The notes: generated from the sequence alone by a model not told the origin. Shown: positions 7,176-16,393, counted from the first letter of the stretch. The stretch is 64,000 nt of DNA from Amycolatopsis coloradensis (GCF_001953865.1 NZ_MQUQ01000015.1:480026-544025), one strand, 5' to 3'. A program made the numbers and translations.

Positions 7176-9949
7176 TCAGCGACTCCGAAAAGTTCGTCCG
7201 GGGGCGCGGGGCGGCCCAGATGGAAGCCCTGCGCCTGGTCACAGTGCAGCTCACGCAGGACGGCGAGCTGGTCTTCGTCTTCGACACCTTCGGCGACGAC
7301 GATCAGGTCGACGGCGTGCGCCATCGCGATGATGCTCTTCACGATCGCGGCCGCGTCACGCGATTCCGCGATGCCGGTGACGAAGGTGCGGTCGATCTTG
7401 AGCGTGTCCAGCGGGAGCCGCTGCAACTGCGCGAGTGACGAATAGCCGGTGCCGAAGTCGTCGATCGCCAGCGAGACACCGAGATCGCGCAACGACATCA
7501 GCACCTCGGCGGCCGCTGCCTGGTCTCGCATCAGCGCGCTTTCGGTGACCTCGAGGGTCAGCGCGTGCGGCGGGAGCCCGGTGGTCTTCATCGCGTCCTG
7601 CACGCCTGCCACCAGATGCGGGTCGTCCAGCTGCCGGGCCGAAAGGTTGACCTTGAGGTTCAGGTCGATGCCGAGTTGCGCGCGCCGTTTGGCGATCTCA
7701 CGCGTGGTCGTGCGCAGGACGTGCTTGCCGATCAGGTTGATCAGGTCGCTTTCCTCGGCGAGCGGGATGAACTCGGCGGGCGAGATGGTGCCGTGCGCGG
7801 GATGTTTCCAGCGCAGCAACGCTTCCACGGCGACCATCTCGCCGGATTCGATGTCCACGACCGGCTGGTACGCCGCCCAGAGTTCACCGTTCTGGAGGGC
7901 GTCGCGCAGGTCCTGCTCCATCCGGAGCCGCCGCTGCATCCGCTCGCGCAGTTCGACGTCGAAGAACTCGTAGCGCGCGCGGCCGAGCGTTTTCGCCTGG
8001 TACATCGCGACATCCGCGTCCCGCAGCAGGTCCCCGGCGGTCCGGGTGTCGTCGTTGGCCGCGGTGACGATGCCGATGCTGGCGTCGATGTGCAGTTGCC
8101 TGCCGTTGACCGTGATCGGTTCGGTCAGCGCCTCGCGCAGATGCTCGGCCAGCGCCTTGATCTCGGCCGGTTCGGTGATCTCCGCGGTGACGACGACGAA
8201 TTCGTCCCCGCCGAGCCTGCCGACGAGGTCGTTCTCGCCGATTCCCCGGCGCAGTCGTTCGCCCGCGATGCGGAGCACCTTGTCGCCGACGGAATGCCCG
8301 AGGGAATCGTTGATCACCTTGAACTTGTCGAGATCGATGAACAGCACCGTGGTCAGCTCGGCGCGGCCGGAGCCGGACAACGCCTCGGCGAGACTGTCCA
8401 GCACCAGCGTCCGGTTCGCCAGTTCGGTGAGCGGGTCGTGCGTCGCCTCGTGCGCGAGCCGCTCACCGATGGCGCGGCGTTCGGTGATGTCGGTGAAGGA
8501 GGCGACCACCGCCGTGGCCGACGGGTCTTCCGGGGTCAGCAGCCGCGACGTCATCGAGATCCAGACGTCGCCGCCGTCGGACCTCCGCAGCCGCAGCACG
8601 AGGCCGGTCTGGGTGACCCGCGTGCGCCGGGTGACCACCGACGGCATCCTGGCAGGAGGAATGCGGCCGAGTTCGTCGTACAGCTCCAGCATCACGCACG
8701 GGACGCCGATGAGGTCTTCGTGGCCGACGCCGATGATCCGGCACGCGGCCGGGTTGGCCGACTCGATCAGCCCGCCGGGCCCGATCACGATCACGCCTTC
8801 GTCGAGCGACGCGACCACCGTGCTGTAGTGCTGCTCGGCACGCCGCCGGGCGGTTTCGTCGGCGCAGACCAGGACGAAACCGTCGTTCATCTCCGCGGCC
8901 GAGATGCGGATGGCCAGTGTCGAGCCGTTGCGATGGCGGTGGGTGGTCCGCAGGACGCCGCCCTTGCGCAGCACCGTTTCCGGGTCGAGCGCAGCGCCGA
9001 CGAGACGACTGACCGTGCCGCCGATCGCCTCGTTCGCCGTCCAGCCGTAGACGTTCTCCGCGGCCGGGTTCCAGCTGGTCACCACGCCGGTGCCGTTGGT
9101 CGCGATGATCGCGTCGCTGACGTGGCTGATCAGCGCGGCCTTATAACGCAGGGTCGCTTCGGCGGCCTTCTGCGCGCTGATGTCGCGCATGATGACCTGG
9201 AAAGCCGGCCGCCCTTCCCAGGTCGTCCGCACCGAGATGCTCTGGACCAGGTATTTCGTGCCGTCGAGGCGGAGCATGACGGCGTCGGCCGGATCGGTCG
9301 ACGCACCTTGGCGGTGGAGTGACGCGATCCTGTCCAGCAGGGCTGGGAGCGACTCGTCGGCGACGAAGTCCATGATGGGCCGCCCGATCAGTTCGGCGGT
9401 CGAGGACGCTCCGAGGGCGGCGACGGCGGCCCTGTTCACGTACGTCACGATCCCTGCTTCGTGGACACAGACCGCGTCGGGGCTGAGTTCCACCAAAAGC
9501 CGGTAACGGTCAGTGAGATCTTCGAGGGCTTGCCGATTTTCGCGGACGTCGGTCACGTCGGTGGCGATCCCGAGCAGCCCCGACGAGCCGTCCTCGTCAC
9601 CGATGGTGCGGGCGCGCAGGCGGATCCAGCGGATCTCGCCCGCCGGGTTTCGGAACGACTGCTCGAGTTCGAACTCGCGCCACGGCGGGGAAGTGCGGGT
9701 GCCGGAGGTCAGCGGGGCGACCAGGTCGGCGAGTTTCGCTTCGAGCTGGGCTTCGGGGAGCCCGGCTCCGCCCAGCAGGTTCTCCAGGCCGGGCAACCAG
9801 GACAGCGTCTCGTTCTCGAAGTCGTACGACCAGATGGCGGCGTGGTCGCCCGCGAGGCCGAGATCGCCGACCGGCTCGTTCCCGAGCGGTGCGCCTGTCG
9901 GGCGACCGGAATTTCCGGCTCCCGGCACGGCGAGGGCGTCAGCCTCCAT
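7172..9949 (-). CDS. PAS/GGDEF/EAL dual-domain cyclic-di-GMP enzyme
   Basis: 925 residues from ATG 9949. Four PAS-type sensor segments occupy about residues 30-515. The GGDEF domain carries intact LGGDEFVVV (residues ~579-583), so diguanylate cyclase activity is possible. The EAL domain carries AVEALLRW (~709), DDFGTGYSS and VAEGVEDE, so phosphodiesterase activity is possible. No transmembrane segment: a cytosolic sensor. The frame is open to 10102, but ATG 9949 begins the acidic N-terminus after a GAGGGGG site. Coupled by a 4-base overlap to the GNAT gene. Net activity cannot be told from sequence. Confidence 0.93.
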   Translation of the reverse strand: MEADALAVPGAGNSGRPTGAPLGNEPVGDLGLAGDHAAIWSYDFENETLSWLPGLENLLGGAGLPEAQLEAKLADLVAPLTSGTRTSPPWREFELEQSFRNPAGEIRWIRLRARTIGDEDGSSGLLGIATDVTDVRENRQALEDLTDRYRLLVELSPDAVCVHEAGIVTYVNRAAVAALGASSTAELIGRPIMDFVADESLPALLDRIASLHRQGASTDPADAVMLRLDGTKYLVQSISVRTTWEGRPAFQVIMRDISAQKAAEATLRYKAALISHVSDAIIATNGTGVVTSWNPAAENVYGWTANEAIGGTVSRLVGAALDPETVLRKGGVLRTTHRHRNGSTLAIRISAAEMNDGFVLVCADETARRRAEQHYSTVVASLDEGVIVIGPGGLIESANPAACRIIGVGHEDLIGVPCVMLELYDELGRIPPARMPSVVTRRTRVTQTGLVLRLRRSDGGDVWISMTSRLLTPEDPSATAVVASFTDITERRAIGERLAHEATHDPLTELANRTLVLDSLAEALSGSGRAELTTVLFIDLDKFKVINDSLGHSVGDKVLRIAGERLRRGIGENDLVGRLGGDEFVVVTAEITEPAEIKALAEHLREALTEPITVNGRQLHIDASIGIVTAANDDTRTAGDLLRDADVAMYQAKTLGRARYEFFDVELRERMQRRLRMEQDLRDALQNGELWAAYQPVVDIESGEMVAVEALLRWKHPAHGTISPAEFIPLAEESDLINLIGKHVLRTTTREIAKRRAQLGIDLNLKVNLSARQLDDPHLVAGVQDAMKTTGLPPHALTLEVTESALMRDQAAAAEVLMSLRDLGVSLAIDDFGTGYSSLAQLQRLPLDTLKIDRTFVTGIAESRDAAAIVKSIIAMAHAVDLIVVAEGVEDEDQLAVLRELHCDQAQGFHLGRPAPPDELFGVAE

Positions 9950-10194
9950 GATCCGTCCGAACCCCCTCTTCCGGTGCTGGCACCGTCGATTACACCACCC
10001 ATGGAGGGCGCTGTATACGCGAACCGGAGGGCGACCAGCGTTGATATGCGCGAAAACATATGAATACACGCTGTGTGACCGACACCCGCTAAGGTGTTCC
10101 ATCGGGTGAATTATTTTTGGTCAACCTCACCCATTCGGCCGCGAGCTCCGGTAAAACTACTGTCTGCCTGTTCCCAGTGCGAAAGGTTCAGCCG

Positions 10195-10725
10195 GTGGAT
10201 GACGACGACGTTTCGGTCGCCGACCTGCTCATTCGCGAGGGCTGGGACGACCACGAGGAGTCACGGGCAAAGTCACGCTGGAGAGTTATCGCGGTGACCA
10301 TCGGCGTGGTCGTCGCCTGCGGCGCGGCCGCCGTTCTCGTCGGGTTCGATTCGGAGCCCGAGCAGAACGCGCAGCCGAACCAGGTCAGCGTCATCGAGAT
10401 GCCCAAGCGTCCTTCGGAGAACAGGGGAGCCGGCGCGACCTCGGCGGCCCCGTCCACCGAGACGGTGGAAACCGGCGAAGGCAGCGACGGAGGGACCTCG
10501 TCGCAGCCCAGCAAGACGACGTCCAGCCGCCGCACGTCGAGTTCGGCCGCGCCGACGTCCGACTCCCCGGACCCCACGACGCCGACCTCGTCGAAAGGGC
10601 CCGCCGATCCACCGCGGACGACAGGGTCGACAGGTGCGCCTCAGCAGCCCAACCCGACTCCGCCGACGTCCACCACGACCCCGGCCGAAGAGTGCAACCT
10701 GTGGCCGAAGTGGCTCTGGTGCTAG
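10195..10725 (+). CDS. Single-pass membrane protein with Ser/Thr/Pro-rich outer domain
   Basis: 176 residues from GTG 10195 (GAAAGG upstream). Acidic cytoplasmic head (DDDDVSVADLLIREGWDDHEES), one membrane helix about residues 32-53 (VIAVTIGVVVACGAAAVLVG), then a ~110-residue low-complexity Ser/Thr/Pro segment and a short Trp/Cys tail (EECNLWPKWLWC). Probably spans the cell wall. No family recognised. Its stop overlaps that of the convergent permease gene by 4 bases. Confidence 0.75.
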   Translation: MDDDDVSVADLLIREGWDDHEESRAKSRWRVIAVTIGVVVACGAAAVLVGFDSEPEQNAQPNQVSVIEMPKRPSENRGAGATSAAPSTETVETGEGSDGGTSSQPSKTTSSRRTSSSAAPTSDSPDPTTPTSSKGPADPPRTTGSTGAPQQPNPTPPTSTTTPAEECNLWPKWLWC

Positions 10726-12077
10726 GGCGCCTTCAGTAGATCCGGCTCCCGGCGCTTGCCGAGGTGGTTGAACAGCAGGTTCAGCGTGAAGGCGACGATC
10801 GCGGCGACCGTGATGGGACTGCCGCAGATGGTCTGCAACCACGCCGGGAAGTGCTGGAAGAAGATCGAGGTGCCGAACTGGTTCGTGGAGAACGCGGGTA
10901 ACAGGCCGACACCGAACGACACCGCGACGATGAACGTGTTGTGGTTGCCGGAGAACTCCACCTTCTTCAGGTTTTGCACGCCGACAACGGCCACCATCGC
11001 GAACATGACCACCGCGACCGCGCCGATCACCGGTTCCGGTACGGCCGCGACGAAGGCTCCGACCTTCGGCACCAGGCCCATCAGCACCAGCAGGCCACCG
11101 GCCATCGCGACCACCCAGCGGCTGCGCACCCCCGTCATCCGCACGAGGCCGACGTTCTGCGCGAAAGCCGTGTCCGGGAACGAGTTCATCGCACCGCCGA
11201 GGATGGCCGAGAGACCGTCGGTGGCGAGACCGCGTGCCAGGTCGGAGGCGTTCGCCGGACGTCCGGTGATCTCGCCGACCGCGACCAGGTCAGCGGTGGA
11301 TTCGGTGTAGGTCACCAGCATCACGACGCACATCGAGAGCACGGCGGCGACCGGGAAGGTCGGCGGGCCGAAGTGGAACGGCGAAGCGAGGCCGAACCAG
11401 TCGGCGTCGGCGATGCCCTTGAAGCTCACCATGCCCATCGGGACGGCCGCGATCAGGCCGATCAACAGCGCCAGCAGCGGGCCGATCTGGTTCGCGAACC
11501 CGCGCAGGACCCGGGTGAACAGGACGATCACCGCGATCACGCCGAACGCGAGCGCGATGTTGGCCGGTTTCGCGTAATCCGGCGATCCGGTGTCGTGGCC
11601 GGCGATCAGGCCGACGCCGGGGGCGATCAGCGAGATGCCGATGACGACGAGCAGCGTGCCCGAAACCAGCGGCGGGAAGAACCGGATCATCTTGGCGAAC
11701 GGTTTCGCGATGAGCAGGCCGAACACCCCCGACGCGATCATCGCGCCGTAGACGGCCTGCATGCCGTACTGGGACGCGATCATGATCATCGGGTTGACCA
11801 CGGTGAACGTCGCGCCGGCCACCACCGGCAGCCGGATGCCGAAGATCTTTCCGATCCCGATCGCCTGTATCAGCGTCGCGATCCCCGCGACCAGCAGATC
11901 CGCGTTGACCAGCCACGCGATCGTCGCCGCGTCCAGTTTCAGCGCGCTGCCGACGACGAGCGGGACGGCCACCGAGCCCGCGTACATGATCGACATGTGC
12001 TGAAGGCCGAGCAAGGTCAGCTTCGGCAGCGGCGGACGCTGATCGACCGGATGGACCTCGGAAGGACTCGCGCTCAT
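10722..12077 (-). CDS. NCS2-family nucleobase (xanthine/uracil-type) permease
   Basis: 451 residues with about 12-14 membrane helices. The family block LLGLQHMSIMYAGSVAVPL near the N-terminus, the VTYTESTADLVAVGEITG segment in the substrate-binding half and GLLPAFSTNQF near the C-terminus mark a purine/pyrimidine:H+ symporter. Nucleobase specificity cannot be read. ATG 12077 has GGAGGGGG 6-7 bases upstream. No nucleobase-metabolism gene is adjacent. Confidence 0.93.
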   Translation of the reverse strand: MSASPSEVHPVDQRPPLPKLTLLGLQHMSIMYAGSVAVPLVVGSALKLDAATIAWLVNADLLVAGIATLIQAIGIGKIFGIRLPVVAGATFTVVNPMIMIASQYGMQAVYGAMIASGVFGLLIAKPFAKMIRFFPPLVSGTLLVVIGISLIAPGVGLIAGHDTGSPDYAKPANIALAFGVIAVIVLFTRVLRGFANQIGPLLALLIGLIAAVPMGMVSFKGIADADWFGLASPFHFGPPTFPVAAVLSMCVVMLVTYTESTADLVAVGEITGRPANASDLARGLATDGLSAILGGAMNSFPDTAFAQNVGLVRMTGVRSRWVVAMAGGLLVLMGLVPKVGAFVAAVPEPVIGAVAVVMFAMVAVVGVQNLKKVEFSGNHNTFIVAVSFGVGLLPAFSTNQFGTSIFFQHFPAWLQTICGSPITVAAIVAFTLNLLFNHLGKRREPDLLKAP

Positions 12078-12226
12078 GCAACCCCCTCCTCAGGTGCGGG
12101 AACAGCCAGTGAACTCGTCGGGCATCACCGTAGCGCTTCCGCCGGATGAGGATCACTTCTCGGAGGGACGGTCGAAAGGGCCGGATCTGTGTTGAATGGA
12201 CACTGGGCACAACGGAAGGAGCGCCG

Positions 12227-13441
12227 ATGGAGACCGTCCTCGTCGTAGGAGCCGGACAGAGCGGGTTCGGGGTGGCGACCTCGCTGCGGGACAAGGGGTT
12301 CGACGGGCGGGTGGTGCTGATCGGTGACGAACCCGGCCTGCCGTACCAGCGGCCTCCGCTGTCGAAGGGCTACCTCGCCGGGACCGCGGGCGACGCCCAG
12401 TTGCGTCTGCGGCCCGACGACTTCTTCGCGGAGAAGGACATCGAGCTGATCCCTGGCCGCGTCGCGTCGGTGAATCGCGAGGGCGCGAACGTGGTCCTCG
12501 AAGACGGAAGCGCCCACGAGTACGACCATCTCGTTCTCGCGACGGGAGCGAACAACCGCGTACTGCCGGTTCCTGGGTCCACTTTGGACGGGGTGTTCAC
12601 CCTGCGCACCAAGAACGACGCCGACGTCTTGCGGACGGCACTGGAAAGCGCGGAGAACGTGGTCGTGGTCGGAGGCGGGTTCATCGGGCTCGAATTCGCC
12701 GCACACGCCGGGCGGCCCGTGACGATCGTGGAGGCGCAGGACAGGCTGATGGCCCGCGTCACCACTCCGGAGGTCTCTGCGTACTTCGCCGCACTGCACG
12801 AGGGCGCCGGGCACACGGTCCTGCTCGGCCAGGGCGTCGCCGCGTTGCGAGGCGACGGCCGGGTGGCCGAGGTGGAACTGAGCGACGGCAACCTGTTGCT
12901 CGCCGATCTGGTGCTGGTCGGGGTCGGGGTGGAGCCGAGGACGCGGCTCGCCGAGGAGGCGGGGCTGGCCGTGGCGAACGGTGTCGTTGTCGACGAACAT
13001 CTGCGCACGAGCGACCCGAAGATCTCGGCGGTCGGGGACTGCGCGAACTTCCCGTGTGTCCAGGCGGGGACGGCGACGCGCCTGGAGTCGGTGCAGAACG
13101 CCGTCGACCAGGCGCGGGCGGTGGCCGCGGCCATCGCCGGGGAACCCGCGCCCTACGACAGCCTGCCGTGGTTCTGGACCGATCAGCTCGGCGCGAAACT
13201 GCAGATCGCCGGGCTGCTGACCGGGGCGGACAAGACCGTCGTGAGCGGGGATCGGGAGGGCGGGAAGTTTTCGGTGCTGTTGTTTCGCGACGGCGTGCTC
13301 GTCGGGGTGGAGTCGGTGAACCGGCCGCCGGACCACATCGCCGCGCGCCGCCTGTTCGCCGTGGATCCGGAGCCGCGGTTCGAGACGTTGGAGGCCAACG
13401 GCTTCGATCTGAAGGCGACCTTTGCGTCAACTCGCGGTTGA
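12227..13441 (+). CDS. FAD-dependent ferredoxin/rubredoxin reductase-like oxidoreductase
   Basis: 404 residues from ATG 12227 (AAGGAG 6 bases upstream). N-terminal FAD dinucleotide-binding loop VVGAGQSGFGVA, PYQRPPLSKGYL typical of ferredoxin reductases of Rieske/P450 systems, NAD-binding loop VVVVGGGFIGLEFA about residues 145-158, the ISAVGDCA FAD motif near 280, and a C-terminal Reductase_C-like domain (WFWTDQLGAKLQIAG). Probably passes electrons from NAD(P)H to a ferredoxin for a monooxygenase, but no such partner is adjacent. Confidence 0.93.
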   Translation: METVLVVGAGQSGFGVATSLRDKGFDGRVVLIGDEPGLPYQRPPLSKGYLAGTAGDAQLRLRPDDFFAEKDIELIPGRVASVNREGANVVLEDGSAHEYDHLVLATGANNRVLPVPGSTLDGVFTLRTKNDADVLRTALESAENVVVVGGGFIGLEFAAHAGRPVTIVEAQDRLMARVTTPEVSAYFAALHEGAGHTVLLGQGVAALRGDGRVAEVELSDGNLLLADLVLVGVGVEPRTRLAEEAGLAVANGVVVDEHLRTSDPKISAVGDCANFPCVQAGTATRLESVQNAVDQARAVAAAIAGEPAPYDSLPWFWTDQLGAKLQIAGLLTGADKTVVSGDREGGKFSVLLFRDGVLVGVESVNRPPDHIAARRLFAVDPEPRFETLEANGFDLKATFASTRG

Positions 13442-13472
13442 CGACGGGGGGGTCGTCAACCTAGAGTTGACG
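13425..13472 (+). promoter_or_regulatory. Leaderless promoter with two tandem palindromic operators
   Basis: Two perfect palindromes, CGTCAACTCGCGGTTGACG (13425-13443) and CGTCAACCTAGAGTTGACG (13454-13472), have centres 29 bases apart. They cover the -35 TTGACG (13438-13443) and -10 TAGAGT (13462-13467; 18-base spacer) of a promoter whose predicted start is about the ATG at 13475. No ribosome site is present, so the mRNA is probably leaderless. The upstream operator overlaps the last codons of the flavoprotein gene. Autoregulation by the encoded HTH protein is inferred. Confidence 0.75.
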
Positions 13473-13474
13473 GT

Positions 13475-14206
13475 ATGACGAACCCAGTCCGGCTCGACGA
13501 CCTCATTTCCCACATCAAGCAGCAGCATCCCGACGGCGACGTGCTCGGCCAGCTGTCCGACGCGGTCTTCCTCGGCGAGCACCTCGGCGAAGTGGCCGAC
13601 CACCTGATCGGCCACTTCGTCGACCAGGCCCGGCGCTCCGGCGCGTCTTGGACCGAGATCGGCAAGAACATGGGGGTGTCCAAACAGGCCGCCCAGAAAC
13701 GCTTCGTGCCCAAGGAATCCGGCGAAGGCGCCTCACTCGAAGACCTGGTGAAGGTGTTCAGCCGCTACACCGATCGCGCACGGCACGTCGTCGTCGCGTC
13801 GCGGGACGAGGCCGTCGCGGCGAAGAGCCCGCAGATCGAGCCCGCGCACCTGATTCTCGGCCTGCTCTCCGAGCCGGCCGCGCTCGCCGCCGGGGCGATC
13901 GTGGCGCAGAACGTGACCCTCGATGCCGTCCGCGAAGCCGCGGTGGCAGGCCTGCCGGAACCCGCCGCCGAACCGGCGGAGGCGGCGAAGATGGTGTTCG
14001 GCGCGCAGGCGAAGAAGGCGCTGGAGCTGACCATGCGGGAGTCGTTGCGGCTCGGGCACAACTACATCGGGACCGAACACATCCTGCTGGCCCTGTTCGA
14101 AATCGAGGACTTCACCGTACTCGGCGGGCTTGGGCTCACCAAGGAGAAAAGCGAAGCGGTGATCCTGCGGGCGCTGACGGAGATCGTCGCCGCGCGCGGG
14201 AAATGA
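13475..14206 (+). CDS. HTH + Clp-N domain regulator (fused)
   Basis: 243 residues. Residues ~20-80 hold a helix-turn-helix (ASWTEIGKNMGVSKQAAQKRF). Residues ~85-240 form a double Clp N-terminal repeat domain as in ClpC/ClpA (SRYTDRARHVVVASRDEA, EPAHLILGLLSEP, and HNYIGTEHILLALFEIED). There is no AAA ATPase module. Clp-N domains bind substrates or adaptors, so this looks like a DNA-binding protein with a protein-sensing domain. A split version of the same architecture is at 29417-30150, with a related operator. Confidence 0.88.
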   Translation: MTNPVRLDDLISHIKQQHPDGDVLGQLSDAVFLGEHLGEVADHLIGHFVDQARRSGASWTEIGKNMGVSKQAAQKRFVPKESGEGASLEDLVKVFSRYTDRARHVVVASRDEAVAAKSPQIEPAHLILGLLSEPAALAAGAIVAQNVTLDAVREAAVAGLPEPAAEPAEAAKMVFGAQAKKALELTMRESLRLGHNYIGTEHILLALFEIEDFTVLGGLGLTKEKSEAVILRALTEIVAARGK

Positions 14207-14243
14207 CCCGGGTCGCGCTCCTCGTGCTGCTGGTCGCGACTGC

Positions 14244-14277
14244 ATGAAGGCCCCTTTCCCTCGCTAGGGGCCTTCAT
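14244..14277. repeat. Palindromic repeat family C, copy 1
   Basis: Stem ATGAAGGCCCC / GGGGCCTTCAT (11 bp) with a 12-base loop, between the ends of two convergent genes (stops at 14206 and 14286). Related ATGAA-G/C-TTCAT palindromes occur at 46715-46763 and 48400-48452. It may serve as a bidirectional terminator. Confidence 0.75.
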
Positions 14278-14285
14278 ACAGTCCG

Positions 14286-15725
14286 TCAGGCGGGGGACTC
14301 AGGACGGCCGTCGGCCGCCCAAGCGGTGTGGAACGAACCCTCGCGGTCGACCCGGCGGTACGTGTGGGCACCGAAGTAGTCACGCTGCCCCTGCACCAGC
14401 GCGGCGGGAAGCCGCTCCGCGCGCAGACCGTCGTAGTAGGCCAGCGCGGTCGAGAAGCCCGGGGTCGGGATCCCGAGCCGCACGGCCGTGGAGATCACTG
14501 AACGCCAGGAGTCCTGAGCGTCCTCGACGGCCTTGCGGAAGCCGCCGGAGGTCAGGAGCGTCGGAAGCGCCGGCTCCTCGGCATACGCGGCGGTGATGTC
14601 GTTCAGGAACTTCGCGCGGATGATGCAGCCGCCGCGCCAGATGGACGCGACCTTGCCGAGGTCGATGTCCCAGCCGTACTCGGCGCCGCCCGCCTGGATC
14701 TGGTTGAAGCCCTGCGCGTACGCCACCACCTTCGACGCGTACAGCGCCTGCTCGACGTCATCCGCGAAGGTGTCCAAAGCGGACCCTGTCAGCGGAGCAC
14801 GCGAAGGACCCCCGAGACCGCGGGAGGCCTCACGCAGGGTCGAAGAACCGGAGAGCGACCGAGCGAAGACGGCCTCGGCGATCCCGCTGATCGGCACGCC
14901 CAGGTCCAGTCCGATTTGGACGGTCCAGCGGCCGGTGCCCTTCTGCTCCGCCTGGTCCGCCACGATGTCGACGAACGGCTTGCCGGAGGCCGCGTCGGTG
15001 TGGGCCAGCACCTGCGAGGTGATCTCGATCAGGTACGAGTCCAGTCGCCCGGAGTTCCAGGTACGGAAGACGTCGGCGATCTCGGCGGGGGAGTAGCCAC
15101 CCGCGCCGCGCAGCAGATCGAACGATTCGGCGATCAACTGCATGTCGGCGTACTCGATGCCGTTGTGCACCATCTTCACGAAGTGCCCGGCGCCGTCCGC
15201 GCCCACGTGCGTGCAGCACGGCTCGCCGTCGACCTTCGCCGAGATGTCCTCGAACAGCGGACCGAGCGACTGGTACGACTCCTTGGATCCGCCCGGCATG
15301 ATGCTCGGCCCGTGCAGCGCGCCCTCCTCGCCGCCGGACACACCGGTGCCGACGAAGTGGATGCCCTTCTCGCGCAGCGCGGCCTCGCGGCGGCGGGTGT
15401 CCGCGAAGTGCGCGTTGCCCGCGTCGACGATCACATCGCCCTTCTCGAGGAGCGGGACGAACTCGTCGATCACGGCGTCCGTCGGCGCCCCGGCCTTGAC
15501 CATGATCACGACCTGGCGCGGCCGCTCCAGCGCGTCGACGAACTCCTGCGCCGAATACGCGGGGATGAAGTCGCCTTCGTCGCCGAACTGCTCGACCAGT
15601 TCCTTCGTCCGCTTCTCGGAGCGGTTGTGCAGGGCCACCGTGTGCCCGTGCCTCGCGAGGTTCCTGGCCAGGTTGCGGCCCATGACCGCCAAGCCGGTGA
15701 CCCCGATGCTCGCCTTCTTGCTCAT
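14286..15725 (-). CDS. gnd: 6-phosphogluconate dehydrogenase, decarboxylating (NADP-type, long form)
   Basis: 479 residues. Converts 6-phosphogluconate to ribulose-5-phosphate in the pentose phosphate pathway, giving NADPH. N-terminal GVTGLAVMGRNLARNLARHG nucleotide-binding loop, GTGVSGGEEGALHGPSIMPGG substrate motif, and the IRAKFLNDI/EYGWDIDLGKVASIWRGGC C-terminal signature are all intact. Start is ATG 15725 with GGAAGGG 6 bases upstream; a GTG two codons earlier is less likely. Length matches the long (E. coli-type) enzyme. Confidence 0.96.
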   Translation of the reverse strand: MSKKASIGVTGLAVMGRNLARNLARHGHTVALHNRSEKRTKELVEQFGDEGDFIPAYSAQEFVDALERPRQVVIMVKAGAPTDAVIDEFVPLLEKGDVIVDAGNAHFADTRRREAALREKGIHFVGTGVSGGEEGALHGPSIMPGGSKESYQSLGPLFEDISAKVDGEPCCTHVGADGAGHFVKMVHNGIEYADMQLIAESFDLLRGAGGYSPAEIADVFRTWNSGRLDSYLIEITSQVLAHTDAASGKPFVDIVADQAEQKGTGRWTVQIGLDLGVPISGIAEAVFARSLSGSSTLREASRGLGGPSRAPLTGSALDTFADDVEQALYASKVVAYAQGFNQIQAGGAEYGWDIDLGKVASIWRGGCIIRAKFLNDITAAYAEEPALPTLLTSGGFRKAVEDAQDSWRSVISTAVRLGIPTPGFSTALAYYDGLRAERLPAALVQGQRDYFGAHTYRRVDREGSFHTAWAADGRPESPA

Positions 15726-15808
15726 CCGCACCCTTCCGCTTTGATTCCCGTGCCGAGCCTATCCCCGTCGAGGGATACGGCGCCGGGGCGAGAAGGGATC
15801 GAACCCCG

Positions 15809-15840
15809 GTTGTCCACAACCTGGCCTGCCTGTGGACAAC
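15809..15840. promoter_or_regulatory. Inverted pair of DnaA-type boxes
   Basis: TTGTCCACA at 15810-15818 and its exact inverse TGTGGACAA at 15831-15839 (10-bp arms including the flanking G/C, 12-base spacer). TTGTCCACA is the DnaA-box consensus in high-GC actinobacteria. No replication gene is nearby, so a DnaA titration or regulatory site is inferred; it could also act as a hairpin. Confidence 0.5.
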
Positions 15841-15940
15841 TCGGCCCGAAGCCCCCGGCCCGACGGTGGGTACCGATACGCTGGGTGCGGGGCCGTCCCC
15901 CAGGGTTGGGTGGGGGGCTGGGGTGCGGCGCCGCGGGATT

Positions 15941-16007
15941 CCGGGATGTCGCGAAAGCCACTTTCGGGGCATCAGATGTCGCGAAAGTGGCTTTCGCGAC
16001 ATCCCGG
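15941..16007. repeat. Palindromic repeat family B, copy 1
   Basis: Perfect 26-bp arms (15941-15966 and 15982-16007; core TGTCGCGAAAGCCACTTTC) around a 15-base loop that itself ends in ATGTCG, a partial third copy of the arm start. A second copy is at 54485-54543. Confidence 0.85.
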
Positions 16008-16109
16008 TCCGGGGGGTTGCGAGCCGTTGCGAGCCGCTGCGGCGGGGGTTGCGAGCGAAGGTGCGGTCCGGTCACGAGAAGCAGCGGATCGGGGGCACCC
16101 TCGTGGATG

Positions 16110-16393
16110 ACCAAGGTCGATCGGCGCGCCTCGGCCGCGGCCGTCCAGTTCGGCGTAGGGCCGGTACAGGTTCGCCGGCAGTCGTTCCTGTTCGGACAGT
16201 GCGTCGTAGGCCGGAGATTCGCCGCCGAACCGTATTCGGTGTCCGGCGGCCGAACCAGCACGTGCGCGGCGTGTCCAGGGTGGATCGGCTCCAGCCGGAC
16301 ATCGTCGATGACCTGCTCGGCGAAGGGGGATTGGTCCACTCGGTCACCATGCCGGGCGAAGGTGCCCGAAATGTGACGAGATCGTTCCGCCAC
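16110..16393 (-). pseudogene. Possible frameshifted small gene
   Basis: Minus-strand coding-like sequence from GTG 16393 (SRHISGTFARHGDRVDQSPF then FAEQVIDDVRLEPIHPGHAA) shifts frame near 16215 to SPAYDALSEQERLPANLYRPY, again with strong GC3 bias. Neither frame alone carries both halves. No family recognised. It could be a decayed partner of the adjacent Scr1-type regulator, or two overlapping chance frames; low confidence. Confidence 0.35.

Noticed and set aside
7565..9322. 585-codon plus-strand frame
   Set aside because: Exact antisense of the PAS/GGDEF/EAL gene, whose motifs are intact on the minus strand.
13437..13460. GTTGACGAC-G6-GTCGTCAAC read as a terminator hairpin for the flavoprotein gene
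   Set aside because: It is perfectly symmetric, but its arms are the inner halves of the two operator palindromes, and the same half-sites recur at the second Clp-N module, so an operator reading fits better.
15790..15812. tRNA T-arm-like GGGATCGAACCCCGG
   Set aside because: No matching anticodon or D arm around it; chance similarity.
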